A DNA stretch of 64,000 bases from NCBI GenBank assembly GCA_963281155.1, contig CAUJLY010000006.1:1488001-1552000 (forward strand), read 5' to 3'. Shown in pieces: positions 38,761-50,000 of the stretch. The stretch is from Rhabditophanes sp. KR3021. Its lineage: Eukaryota; Nematoda; Chromadorea; Rhabditida; Alloionematidae. The first letter of the stretch is position 1; each line of letters begins with the position of its first letter. Below the pieces are notes generated by a model. That model saw only the letters and a list, made by a program, of their open reading frames with translations, was not told the origin of the DNA and searched no databases. The position numbers were made by a program, and so were the translations under genes.

Positions 38761-41700
38761 GTTGTTGGGCTGAATTAGCAGGAATATTTGGTACTTCTGG
38801 TACCAAAGTCGGTTTAACCATAGGATTAGAAGCTGAGTAAGGATCCATTTTGTTTTCAATACTTGAAATAAGTGGAGGAATGTTGGGAGGTTGTGATGTA
38901 CTAAGAGCAGGAGGGAATGGGCGTTTAAGCGAATTGGGAATTGTTTGATTAGCTAGTACTGGTGGAACACTACCACTAATATCTTCAATTGATAGGATTT
39001 TAGGAATACTCATAGGAGCGGAAATCGGTGCAATCGGACTAGACTTTGATTCAACAGAAAGCAATAAAGTACTAAGAACTGACTCGTCGTCCTTTACAGA
39101 TGCTGGGCCATTCTCAATTCTAGCCATCGGATCTGGTATTGTGGTTGGGACATTTGGAACACGGGGCGGCGGCTTAATAGGAATAGATTGCACGTCATTG
39201 ATAATGTCTTCCTCTGGTACATCAATTAATTCAATTTGAGGTTGACACAACAGAATATCTTCCTTTGGATCTCTTTCGATACCAACAATAGACATTCTTG
39301 GAAATTCGAGGTAATGCTTGTGATATAAAAGACGTACGATGGACCTTTGAATAGGTTCGGGTTTCTTGTCAAAAGAAAAAACTTGAAAACAGTTGAAATT
39401 CATATTCTTCTTGAGGGAGAGTTCGAAATGAGCGGCGTGGATAATGTCGAATGAAGTCAATTTTAACTTATCACACACTTTGTATCCACCTCGCAGATAA
39501 AGTCTCGAATTTGCAGCGTCTCTCGCATGAGCATTAGTTCTGTTTCCATTTCTTCTGTTTACAGGAATAGGTGGTAGTTGCTTGCCACCATATGGCTCAG
39601 TCATCATATATTCGTAAATTTTTTTGTTCAAAGGCAACAATTGAAGGAGAATTCTAGCTGATGAGGAAATATACTTATCTTGAGCCTCCTTTCTAATCTT
39701 TTTGACAGTGACAAAATAATTGTGAAATCTCTTCTTGTAATAATTATTATTCGCCATTAAATCCGTCATTCTTTTGGTGTCAATTGGTTCATCCTCAATG
39801 TTATTGACCCCACTTATCAATGTATTATGAAGGACAGAATACAATATGTCAAATGTAATTTCGAACAGCTTTGGGTCTCTTTCTGGGGAGACAATCTCAA
39901 AAAATAAAAGCTGATATAATGTAACGCACCATTTTTCGATGCATTTGACATTACATATTTTGTCAAACATCCCACCAACCAGACTTATCCTTAGTATTAA
40001 TCCTTCTCTTTCTACATCGTCCTTCAGCCGAGAGATACTTCTTGTCTTGGACTTATTGATGAGGTCTAAGAAGTATTTGAATAGTTTCTCAACAATTCCG
40101 TGTTCTGCATTTGTTTCTCGTACCAAACAATTGGTAACCAAATTATGGAAGGAATATTGGCTGAGAAGCCAGGTTGCCATAACAAATCTGTCTCTATTTG
40201 TTTCAACTGTTGCATCAAATATTTTTTGCACTTCTGCCAGAAACTTCGAATTAATTGTAGAGCCGTTTTTGTCAGCAGGCTTTGTTGCTTCAATCAAAGC
40301 CAGTAATCTTGAGACCAGCCACTTGTTGGTAAGATTGACTATTCTAAAATGATCCCCTGTTTCAAATGGTGGTATAACACAAAACCTATTTTCCTTAACC
40401 AAAAACATATCATGAACACTCCTCCCTATTATTGATTTGAGCTGTTCCGAATTTTGCATCTTGACGCTTGTTTCGCTAGTCTTAGAATCAGACAGCATAT
40501 TATCTAACATCCCCTGTAAATCATAAGACGTAGCCCGCAAATTCCAAATAGTTAAGTTAGCCAAACTTAAATCAACATATTTCTTGTGACTTGCACTTGT
40601 AAAGGCAGTTGTCAAGTCGACTTTTAATTGTCTTTCGATTTTCCTTCTCAAAGTTAGTCTGAAGAAATTGGTTTGTTCCATAACATAACTCTTTTTACCC
40701 AAAACAACTCGGTTGAAGTCAGTTACTGGAATCAGATTCAACATCAAATACACTTTCTCCACGACCCATGTCTTTTCGCAGATTGCATACACGGCCGTCT
40801 TCAAGTATTCTGCCAAAAATTCAATGGCCGGTACCTTGAATGCCTTTTGTAACTTTTCATAGATTACATTAAGAAGTTTAAGCAAATTGATAAGGACTGT
40901 GTCTAGTTCACGAAGATGTAAGATGGCTAGGCTCTTCATTTCACCAACTCGAACATACGAAGGCTTTTTGGTTGAAGACACCAAACTTGTCTTGGCAGGT
41001 TCCACTTTGACCTCAGAAATGACTTCTCTAGACCTATGTTTGCCTATTCCTAAGGACAAAGTAGGAAGATGTTTTGGCTTTTTATGCTCAAATTTGTCGA
41101 CTCTAATTGGTTCGAGGTCTGCAGTAAATATCTTTGCAACTGTTTCAATGGCAATGCAAATACTCATCTTAGCACTACTGATTGCGTGTTCATCTTTCTT
41201 GTAACAATTAAGAAACGTTGACTCCATTAGCTTTTGGATGAAGTTCTTTGGACTGACAACATACTTTCCTACTAATAAAGCGATAAATGTCGAAATGGCA
41301 AACCGATCTTTCGCCTCAATCGCTAAGATTGTTTCCATGTAATTGGCAGCAGGTGGCTTTAATATTCCTCCACAGCAAATATCTAGAAAAAATTCTAGCC
41401 ATTCTTCATGGAAATTAGCATTATGCGAGACAGCGGCAACATAATTCGTCAAATTGATCAATCTCTCCGTATCCTTGCCACAACAAATCGCAGCCTGGTA
41501 ACAATTCAGCATAAAACTATATCTATTATTATCACGAGGAACAGTAAGTTGCTTAATTTGGATACGAAACGAATTGCTTCTTTGAGCTCTTGAAGATTCA
41601 CGGATATCCCGCATCAAAAAAGTTTCATTATGACTAATTTGTGTGGGTTCAATCTTTTCATGCAAATTAGGAGAATAAATGGGCGGGTAGGCTCGTGCTA

Positions 41701-44489
41701 GGTGTTGATCCAATGGAGGTGCTCCATTTTGTTTGTAAATCCCATAAGTACTAAGATAAACTTTACAAGCATGCAAAAACATTACAATTGGGGGTAGAAC
41801 CATTCATTCCATACTTCTCAATATTAACTTCCTTCTGAATAAAGTTGTAAACGTGACCACATATGTCGGGTGCTTTTGGATGCATCAAGAAGTATTGAAA
41901 ATGCTCGGATAAAGCACCAACAATCGAATAAACACATGGGTGGACAATAGCTCCTGTCCTGACATTATAATTGAAAAAGGTAATTAATTGGTCTGCTTCG
42001 ATTAAATACTTTAAAATATTGTCAGCCCACACAATGAACCCATTTAAATCCTTTGATATTTCAAACATCTTAATCACAATGTCAAAAGCCTCCGAAGTTG
42101 GGAATTTGTCTGCATTTTTAGTTTTAAAATTATACACTTCTTCCAACAAGTCAGCAGATACTTCATGTGCAATTATAACTTGATCTCTGTAGGAAGAGGA
42201 CTTAAATTGATGGAGGATATTCTTATTATTAGTGGCCAACAACTTTTGATTGTGTAAAGTAAAACGAAGTTTGGTGACGTCAAAAATAAACCACATCTGC
42301 TGCTTCCAAATAGCCAAAATAGAATTTGCTGTGTTTGAGGCGTGTTTAATTGCTTCCATTTTATTAATCGCATGCCCATATATTAAATGGTAATGTAAAA
42401 GATTTGCGCTTTTTTGACCTTTGCCTTGAGGGATGGGTAATTGGTATAAAATACGGTCAAATGTAGAAAGTTCTGGCATATTTAAAGCTTCTCTTGCCTC
42501 GCTAATTTCACTTCTTAATTGGAAATTATTATGCGTTGTCACTTTTGTGGTATTATTCCATGCGATTTTGGACGGTAGATTTGTAGCTTTTGCAAATTCG
42601 TACTTGTCAATGACGGCAGTGTCCATGTCATACTTTCCATTTTTAATTAATGACCACATATAAGCGTGAAAGTTGAGTAATCCAATGTTTTGTAATTCCA
42701 TAAACAAATACACTACATTTCCGAATTCAACATCATAATTTATGTCGCCAACTTTGGGACCTTCTGTGTCTAGAAAGTCAATAAATGTATTCATGACAAC
42801 TTCATTAGTATCCTGAACATTTTCTAAAATTACTTTCATGAATTTAGCTGCTACCATCCCTCGGTGAATACTATTTCGCTGGGCTGTTGTTGCCCATTTT
42901 AATAAGAAACGCATCTTAATTGCTTTTTCATTTTCGAATTTGGGTTTGGTTGTGGGATTGAATAATTTATTAGTTGATTCTTTCATTTTGTGGTCGTTGA
43001 TGATGAAAATGTTGTCCAGGAGTTCGATCATTTCTGTGATTGCATTCGATATTTCTTGCTGTTCAGTGCCAAAGTCAAAGCTTGATTTCCATCTAGTTTC
43101 GATTCCTTTGGATCTTTCATTAATGTTGGCCAGTCCTTCGCATAGTTTTTCTTGAATAAAAGGACTCTTGAAAAGGTCATAACAAATTAACTTATCAATT
43201 TCACAAGGTAATTCACAGAATGGGGATTCACTTAAGTGGACAAAGATCTTCTTGGATTCTTTGAAATTCTCAACTCTATAGCCATTTCTTGTCAGAGGAA
43301 TGTGACATTCAATTTTGTTGGCATTTCGGATGACGGCCAATGGACAGTCAATAATAATACCGGCTAGAAAAGCAAACATCACCTCTAAAACTTCTCCATT
43401 ATCTTTGCAAGCCATCAATTCGCTGAGACTTTCTTGAACCGTAAACACTCTTGCCCCCTCCATTGTCCTTTTCATTTTGTCATTAAAATCTTGGTGATAC
43501 CTTTTGATCCTTTGGCAAATGACAAAAGCGATTCTCCTACAAATAACCGTATTCTGAAATATAAAAGGCCCAAAAGAAGCACCATACAACAGTAGAATTT
43601 TGAATACAGTTGGTTTGTGTAAAGGAAATTCAATCAATTCACCAAGCAGATCACATATTTCCAGCAAAAACTCATACCTATCAACTATTCCATCTTCAAA
43701 TGCATGTTTAAAGAGCATTGCAAAGTAAGGCCATTTTTTGTAGACTGGAGATCCTTCAACTTCCTCAAGTCTACTCATTTCCAAAAAGGTGTAGCGCATA
43801 TACTTGACGATGCGGTTATGAGTATAGTCCAAAGCTAAATTATCAAAAGTTGATTTTTTAGGAGGAAAGCTGTTTTTAAAAGCAAATACATCAAAAATAG
43901 ATGCAACTTTTAAATACCAAATTGCTTTCATCGGCGACATCTTAAACATATACAAATACTCAAAACATTCATCCTTGTCCTGGAAAACAGGCCATTTCTT
44001 GACCAGTGAATTGGAAGACCTATTTTTGGACAAGTCTTCAAACCAATTTGCATAAGATGCTGTACTTCCAAACTTTTTGTTTGTCTAAAAATTATTTTTA
44101 TATTTTTTTGTGTTGACATGTTAATTTACCAGTAAAGTTGTGTAATTGGATAACGTTTGTTCTTTGATGACCTTTTTGGACATCTTGGCATTGTCTTCAT
44201 TCTTCTTGACAATCACGGCCTGGCAAAAAGAACCACACTTCAGGAGAGTTTCTTCCAACCTGCCTCCATCCATTTTGGTTTTAGTATTAAAGATAAAGCT
44301 ATCATGTTCGTGGGGAGTATGTCTAGTAATGTAGCCCCGTGAAATCCTATCTGCCGTCAACGTATCCTCCTCCTGCCTTAATTCTTGTGGATAAACATCG
44401 GGAAAATTACTTTTATGGGACTTTTTGAGTGGTTTCTTGTCGGCTGTATGCTGGTGCCAATGTGTCGTTGTAAACGATTTAGACGACAT
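34327..44489 (-). CDS. MED12: Mediator complex subunit 12 (MED12 / DPY-22-like)
   Basis: Four exons (44489-44130, 44084-41815, 41750-34581, 34537-34327) give 3,336 residues. MED12 is part of the Mediator kinase module and activates CDK8-cyclin C in the nucleus. The N-terminus contains FPDVYPQELRQEEDTLT, the MED12 signature, followed by an ANWFEDL block and the CDK-module core (KKWPVFQDKDECFEYL). Further on, NNRYSFMLN, LRISLVGGMFD and LLPLNKK match conserved segments of the middle region. A basic stretch near residue 2040 (PPKKKKEPKG) is a likely nuclear signal. From about residue 1870 to the end the protein is almost wholly Asn, Gln, Met, Pro and Ser, replacing the shorter Gln-rich tail of the human protein (2,177). 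Nematode DPY-22 is of similar size. Donor GTATGG at 41814 is required for frame; a nearby GTTCTA is not compatible. Confidence 0.92.
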
Positions 44490-46257
44490 CTTTGAGAGGC
44501 TTAAATAAATTCCTTGAATCAATCCAATAATATGTATTAATATCAAATACAATGTCCACACAAATTGTCTCTGAAGCAGGAAAGTGACCAACTTAATAAG
44601 CTAAATAGTATTAATATAGTAGGTTGGTTTCTAAAAAATCAATTAACATTAAAAAATTTGACATTATAATAGTGAAAACCTTTAGTTGAGTATGGTGGTG
44701 GTGATCTAACACACCAAAAGATTATTGACTAAAATGCACATGTATTTGTGTGATAAAATATAAATAATACAAATGTATATGTATTTTTTGATTATTAATA
44801 GACACAAGGAAGTGGGATTATATTTGATGAATATTTAATTATTATTTACCACCATAAAAATGAATGTGTTTGTGGGAGTAGGGGGTGTCAAATGAAAAAA
44901 GCACTATTCTGATTTTTAGGCATCAATTATTTAAAGGTATATGGCAAAAAAGTGTTCTCATGCATATGTATATCTAGGGTGTTAAAAGTAGTTGGTGTTT
45001 AGAGAGAATATATGGTGTAGGTAAATTTATTTAGAGAATATAGATCAAGTTAGGTGCAATTATCCGTTTTCCAGCCTCTATGTACACAAAAATCAAACGA
45101 TTCTCCAAAGATATCTTAAAACGCTAATAGATAGTGTAGGCCAACCATTTAGTGTCTGGTCTGACAACAAAAAAATAACGATTCACTTTGAATGGCATAA
45201 AAAATAGTAGAGAATGTGTTGGGTGGTGTTTAGGAATGAGTGTTGATGTCAAGGAAATTGATAGTTTGTTGGGAAAAAGCATGTATTAGAATAAACGTGA
45301 TAGAGTATATATGTTGGTGTGTGTATTGAAAGGATATTTTTAAATGTTTTTATGATCACAATAACAAAAACTACACTTTCCTATTCCTTAACCAAAAAGA
45401 ATATTAATTAATGAAAGATGTTGGCGGATATTTGAATGGGAACGTTCACACCATACAAAAGACAGCCCTATCTGGGTAACAACGATCGCAATTGTCTGTA
45501 GAGATGATGCAAGATCAAGTAATGCAGAGAGTAAATGGTGGTGAGGTTTAGTCATTGATTAAACTTGTTATAATTAAAGCTACCCGCCATTACATTTGTA
45601 TATTAGATATAGTCTAAGTGATAAATAACTATTTTTGCCACCTAATTCTATGAATTAATAATGAATTGATACGCTATCTTTATAATATGACAACATAAAG
45701 TACAAGTTTTGTTAGTGGACTAGATATAAAATAAAGTGTACATATAATTATTGAAGAAGTAAAAGAAAGAAATAGTTATAAAAATAGTCTAGAAAGTGTG
45801 TTACCATGCGTACAAATTTTAAATAAATGAGGAAAAAAATATTTATTGTGTATTAAAAGGCATGGTTACAAAAATAATTTTCACTGATTACCTTAATTAA
45901 TACAAATGATAAAGAAACCTGATTAAATGGTTCTTGTCAATTCCAAACTTTCGTTTTGTCCTAACATATTGTTGCTGTAACAAACGATACGTTTTCTTCA
46001 TTGAAAATTTTGCTGATGACAAGTGAGTGCTTAAATTGCATGTTTGCAAGTAAACATAAGCATCTTCGTTTTTGTTTGAATTTTTTCATCGCACATTTGT
46101 TTGTCGTTGGTGGTTGCAATTGCATGTAATAATTAAAACTTTAATATAATTTGGGATGAAACAGTGATTTTTGTTGATATATTTGTAACCATTTTAATCT
46201 CATCCATGACTTGAAGTGGCTGGCAAACCATAAACACAAGATCACGACAAAGATATT
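44490..46257. other. Upstream region of MED12, no gene seen
   Basis: AT-rich sequence with G exceeding C on the + strand. The MED12 frame stays open upstream to 44591 with a hydrophobic translation that has no counterpart in MED12, so it is more likely UTR. Nothing else coding-like was found. Confidence 0.4.
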
Positions 46258-46557
46258 TTACTTTACTGAAGTAAAGTGCCTTGTTTCGTGAGTATTAGTT
46301 CCAGATACTTTGATAACAAATTTGTCTTTTCCCTCAACTGTTTGCTTCTAAAAAAGGATATTAAAAATAAATATTAAACTTTTAAAATTACCAAAGCAGA
46401 AACCGTCAATTGTTCCACAGCTGCCTCGTATTCAAAACCAAATTGGAGTTGGTTGTAAGCTTCCAAATATTCAGGATCAATGCCAAGCTTTGTCTCCAAC
46501 CTCAAACTCACGATCAAAGTAGATCTTATTGGCAGACATTTTGATTCTAAGTATTGC
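46258..46557 (-). CDS. Small two-exon gene, unknown product, frame unresolved
   Basis: Exons 46557-46392 and 46347-46258 are joined by a 44-nt GTAATT..TTTTTTAG intron in phase 0. One frame reads through both: from a TTTAG acceptor at 46558 it runs RQYLESKC, then LGIDPEYLEAYNQL, FEYEAAVEQLTVSAL and, in exon 2, KQTVEGKDKFVIKVSG, ending at a TAA at 46258-46260. It has no ATG after the acceptor. The obvious ATG (46539, start MSANKIYFD) lies in another frame that stops after 20 codons; the two frames would join if one A were absent from the AAAGCTT at about 46485. So it is either a one-base frameshift, an assembly error, or an exon set lacking its first exon. The product is at most about 85 residues. 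No family recognised. Confidence 0.45.
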
Positions 46558-46660
46558 CTAAAGTGACTATAAAGGTTGTGTCAAGATTAATTGGCAATAA
46601 GATATTGTAATATGGCTAACCAATGATAATGAAATAAAATCCAGAAAGGGGTTTATTTGA

Positions 46661-46832
46661 CTGTTCAAGTTCAGATAGGAATTAGAAAAATATGTAGAAG
46701 GGATAAACATTTAAAAAATAGTCCGAAATATAGAATACAAAAAAGAGGTTAACATTCAAAAATAGCCCAATTTTGAATGAAAAATGAGTGATATTCAAGA
46801 AGTGGTCCAGAATATTGAATTGTAAAAGGGGT
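46661..46832. repeat. Degenerate tandem repeat, unit about 42 bp
   Basis: Three to four imperfect copies begin at about 46661, 46706, 46751 and 46791. Each shows a ATTCAA/ATTTAA start, an A-rich or G-rich TAGTCC-like core, a central GAAT and a run of A and G ending in GGTT or AGGG. It is non-coding and lies 3' of the 1,700-residue gene. Confidence 0.5.
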
Positions 46833-47028
46833 TAAAAAGGTGGCAGTTTGTTGATTGAAAAGGCTTCAAAATAACTAAATTTCCATGTCATCACAAATGT
46901 AAACAAGCTGAACCTATTGTCTAATTAAATAATATGATAAGTTTAAATGAGGGAAACATATCCAGCAAAATAGGAGTACCATGCATCAGGGTACAGTTTT
47001 GATATTTAAAAAAAGCAAACAATTACAT

Positions 47029-50000
47029 TTAAGAATTGAAAGTATTCCAATACGGTTTTAATAATTCCAATAAAACATTCATTGGAATGTCAAATATATT
47101 TCCATACCCATTAATGGTTTCCCTTTGGGCTGGATCACTCAGGAAAGCTTGTACAATGCCACTTGCAAATCGTAATCCAGCTTCGCCATTTGCAGCATTG
47201 AAAGCAGCTTCGTTTGCTGCTGCCTTGATTGCAGCGTTTATGTTTGCTTTGATGGGGGCTTCTTTTGCTGTTGCAATGACACTAGCAATTGTTGCCCTTA
47301 TTGCAGCGTCTCTTTCTGACTCCACTAGACAATCATTTTGATTGGAGTTTAAGCAATTTTCCACGTTCGTTTCTGGGGATGTTTGTTGTGGTGGGTGGCA
47401 TTCTGGATTAGGAGTGGGAGGGTCTGATTTTGGTTGTTGCTGAGGATCATACATTGAGTCGGATGGAGAAAATATTTGTTGTGGCAATGTTGGAGCTGAA
47501 TTTTGTTGCACCATAAGTTGTTGTTGGTTTAAATAAGAAAGTAAATCCGAGCTTGTTAATTGTTGATGTTGGGCAGTTGGACAGAAAGCTGATCGTTCGG
47601 ACACAATTGGTTGGTGTTGGGCAGTTGAGAAGGGAAGTTGTTGTTGAAACATCAATTGCAGCTGTTGGGCAGTTGGGTAGTGAAATTGTTGTGGAGTCAT
47701 TAATTGTTGAGGTTGGGCAGTTGGACAGGAAAGTGGTTGTGGAACCATCAATTGGTGAGGTTGGGGAGTCGGGCAGTGAAGTGGCTGTGGAACCATCAAT
47801 TGGTGCGGTTGGGGAGTCGGGCAGTGGAGTGGTTGTGAAACCATCGATTGGTGCGGTTGGGCAGTTGGAAATGGACCTGGCCGTAAAACCGAAAATTGAT
47901 TAGGTTGAGGAGTTGCGGAGGAAGGTAGCAGTTGAGGCATAAACTGTTGAATATAGGGTTTTGATATTTGTTGGTTTGAAAGTTGTGATACCATTTGTTG
48001 GTTCTTATATTGTAAAATAGCAGCAGCATACATCTCCAGTTGCAAGGTCATCAAATTAGTTTGAGAAGAGCTTTGACTATAATTTGCCAATGATTTGCAT
48101 GCATCTTTTAACCATGGATCAGGGCTTTGGTGATTATTAGGCAAATTGATATTTGGTTGGGGATGGGAATTAATCACATTTAAATTTAGTTGTGACTGAG
48201 AATTGAAGATATTTAAATTTGGTTGTTGGCCATTAATCAAATTCAAACTTTGTTGTTGGGAATTAAACAGATTCATATTCAAATTGGAATTAAGCAAACT
48301 TGTAGGCTGAGCATTTAACGAATTTGTGTCTGAAAAGTGGTGATTGAATGAGTTTAAATTTGACTGCTCCATACTATTCGAATTATTATTAGATTCACAT
48401 TCTGACGCTTTTTCAGGTTTAGCAGGCGAATTAAGTATTTGTTGGATTTGCATCTCATATGATAGCGAATTATTAAGCCCCGGAATCTTTTGTGAGTTTT
48501 GGTGGAAGTTTCCAAAGTTATTTCCTATAAAACAATTAATCATTAACTTACACTGTTTTTAAAGAACTTACCAATTGATTGTTGATTGAGAAGTGGGGTT
48601 GGATTAGTTTGTTCTGTTATAGCAAATTCTTCATCTGCGGTCAGAAAAGAAGGTATACACCCACGAGTAATCTGTTCCTGTAATGTTCTCATTAAATCTG
48701 GTTCTGCATAATCTGTGTGTGTCAAGTGGGTACAATTTGTAGATTTGAACGTTGAGCAAGAGAGGGCACATTCAGTATTTTCAGTCTTTCTGGCATTTTG
48801 TTTATTTTGTAGAGAAGCCTTGGCTGGGCGAGGAGGACGTTTTCTAGCTTTTTTAACAGGTACATTAGGCGTCAAGTTGGCAGAATGGACATTGTCAATC
48901 GGCTTTGGATGAATAGGAAGTTCATTTAAGTGCCGTTCTGTAAGACTGGGATTGGAGAGCGAAGGATTTGGTCTTAGATTTGGGGGCACTGTTGAAATAG
49001 AATTTTTTAGTGTTCTTTGGCTATTGAAATTGGTATTAATCATTGGCACAATCATTCTCTCATCACTTAATCGTAAAATTGGTTCATTCGCATTTGGGGC
49101 AACGTGCATTGAAGAAGGCAAAAAAGTCTTAGCATTCTGACTTAATGAATTAACAAATTGGGGAAATATAAGCAAATTATTGTTAGAAACTTGTTCAAAT
49201 GGCTTGGAAGCAAGGTCGGAATTGGGTGTGCATTTCTTTTTTGCAGCAGGTTCATAATTTAAGACTGGACTGGGAGTAAATTGTTGTACTGGTGAACAAG
49301 ATTGCTGATGTAGAGGGGCAGAAGTCTGTTTTTGAATTAGAGGAGGTGTCGGAAGATGTTCTTGAACAGGAGAAGAGTATTCTTTTGACAAGAACGGAAG
49401 AAATCGCTGTTGGAAAGAAGCGAGTAAATTTTTCAAAGCTTCAGATCGTTCTTGAACAGGAGAATGTTGGTGACCAGGAGTAGGTGATTGCTCTTGACCA
49501 GAAGAAATAGATTGCTCTTGACCGGGAGAAATAGATTGCTCTTGAACAGGATAAAGAGATTTTCCTTGGTCAGGAGAAAGAGATTTTCCTTTGAAAGAAA
49601 GAGAAGATTGTCCTTGAACTGAATCTCCACAATTTTGTTTATCTTCCTTCCATCCCTTCCATATATTATTCCAATCTCCTGAAAAAAAATTCGTTCCTCT
49701 GCCTGTTATAAAAGATTCTTCCTTATTGAGGAATGGTTTAGATGCTACAGCTGATGATACATTTATTTCTAAATCAGTCCTATTTGCTTGATCATTAGAT
49801 GAGGAAGATTCGGATGGTTCAACAGATTCTTTCATTGAATTAGTTATACTTTCTTGGTCATTAGATGATGGAGATTCAGTTGTAACAGGAACCAGTCGTT
49901 GAGCCAGCAACAATTCAGATGGTATAATAGCATCCATGCCTGAATTTACATACCAATTAAAATGATTTTTTCTAACACCAATGGGAGAGTTGTCTCCTGC

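Noticed and set aside
41751..41803. MED12 exon 3 start at the ATG of 41803
   Set aside because: This stretch is the 64-nt intron 41814-41751; splicing GTATGG to CTTAG joins the two long frames in phase.
44490..44591. N-terminal extension of MED12 with a membrane-like segment
   Set aside because: MED12 is nuclear and the segment has no counterpart in the family; the ATG at 44489 precedes the conserved region sensibly.
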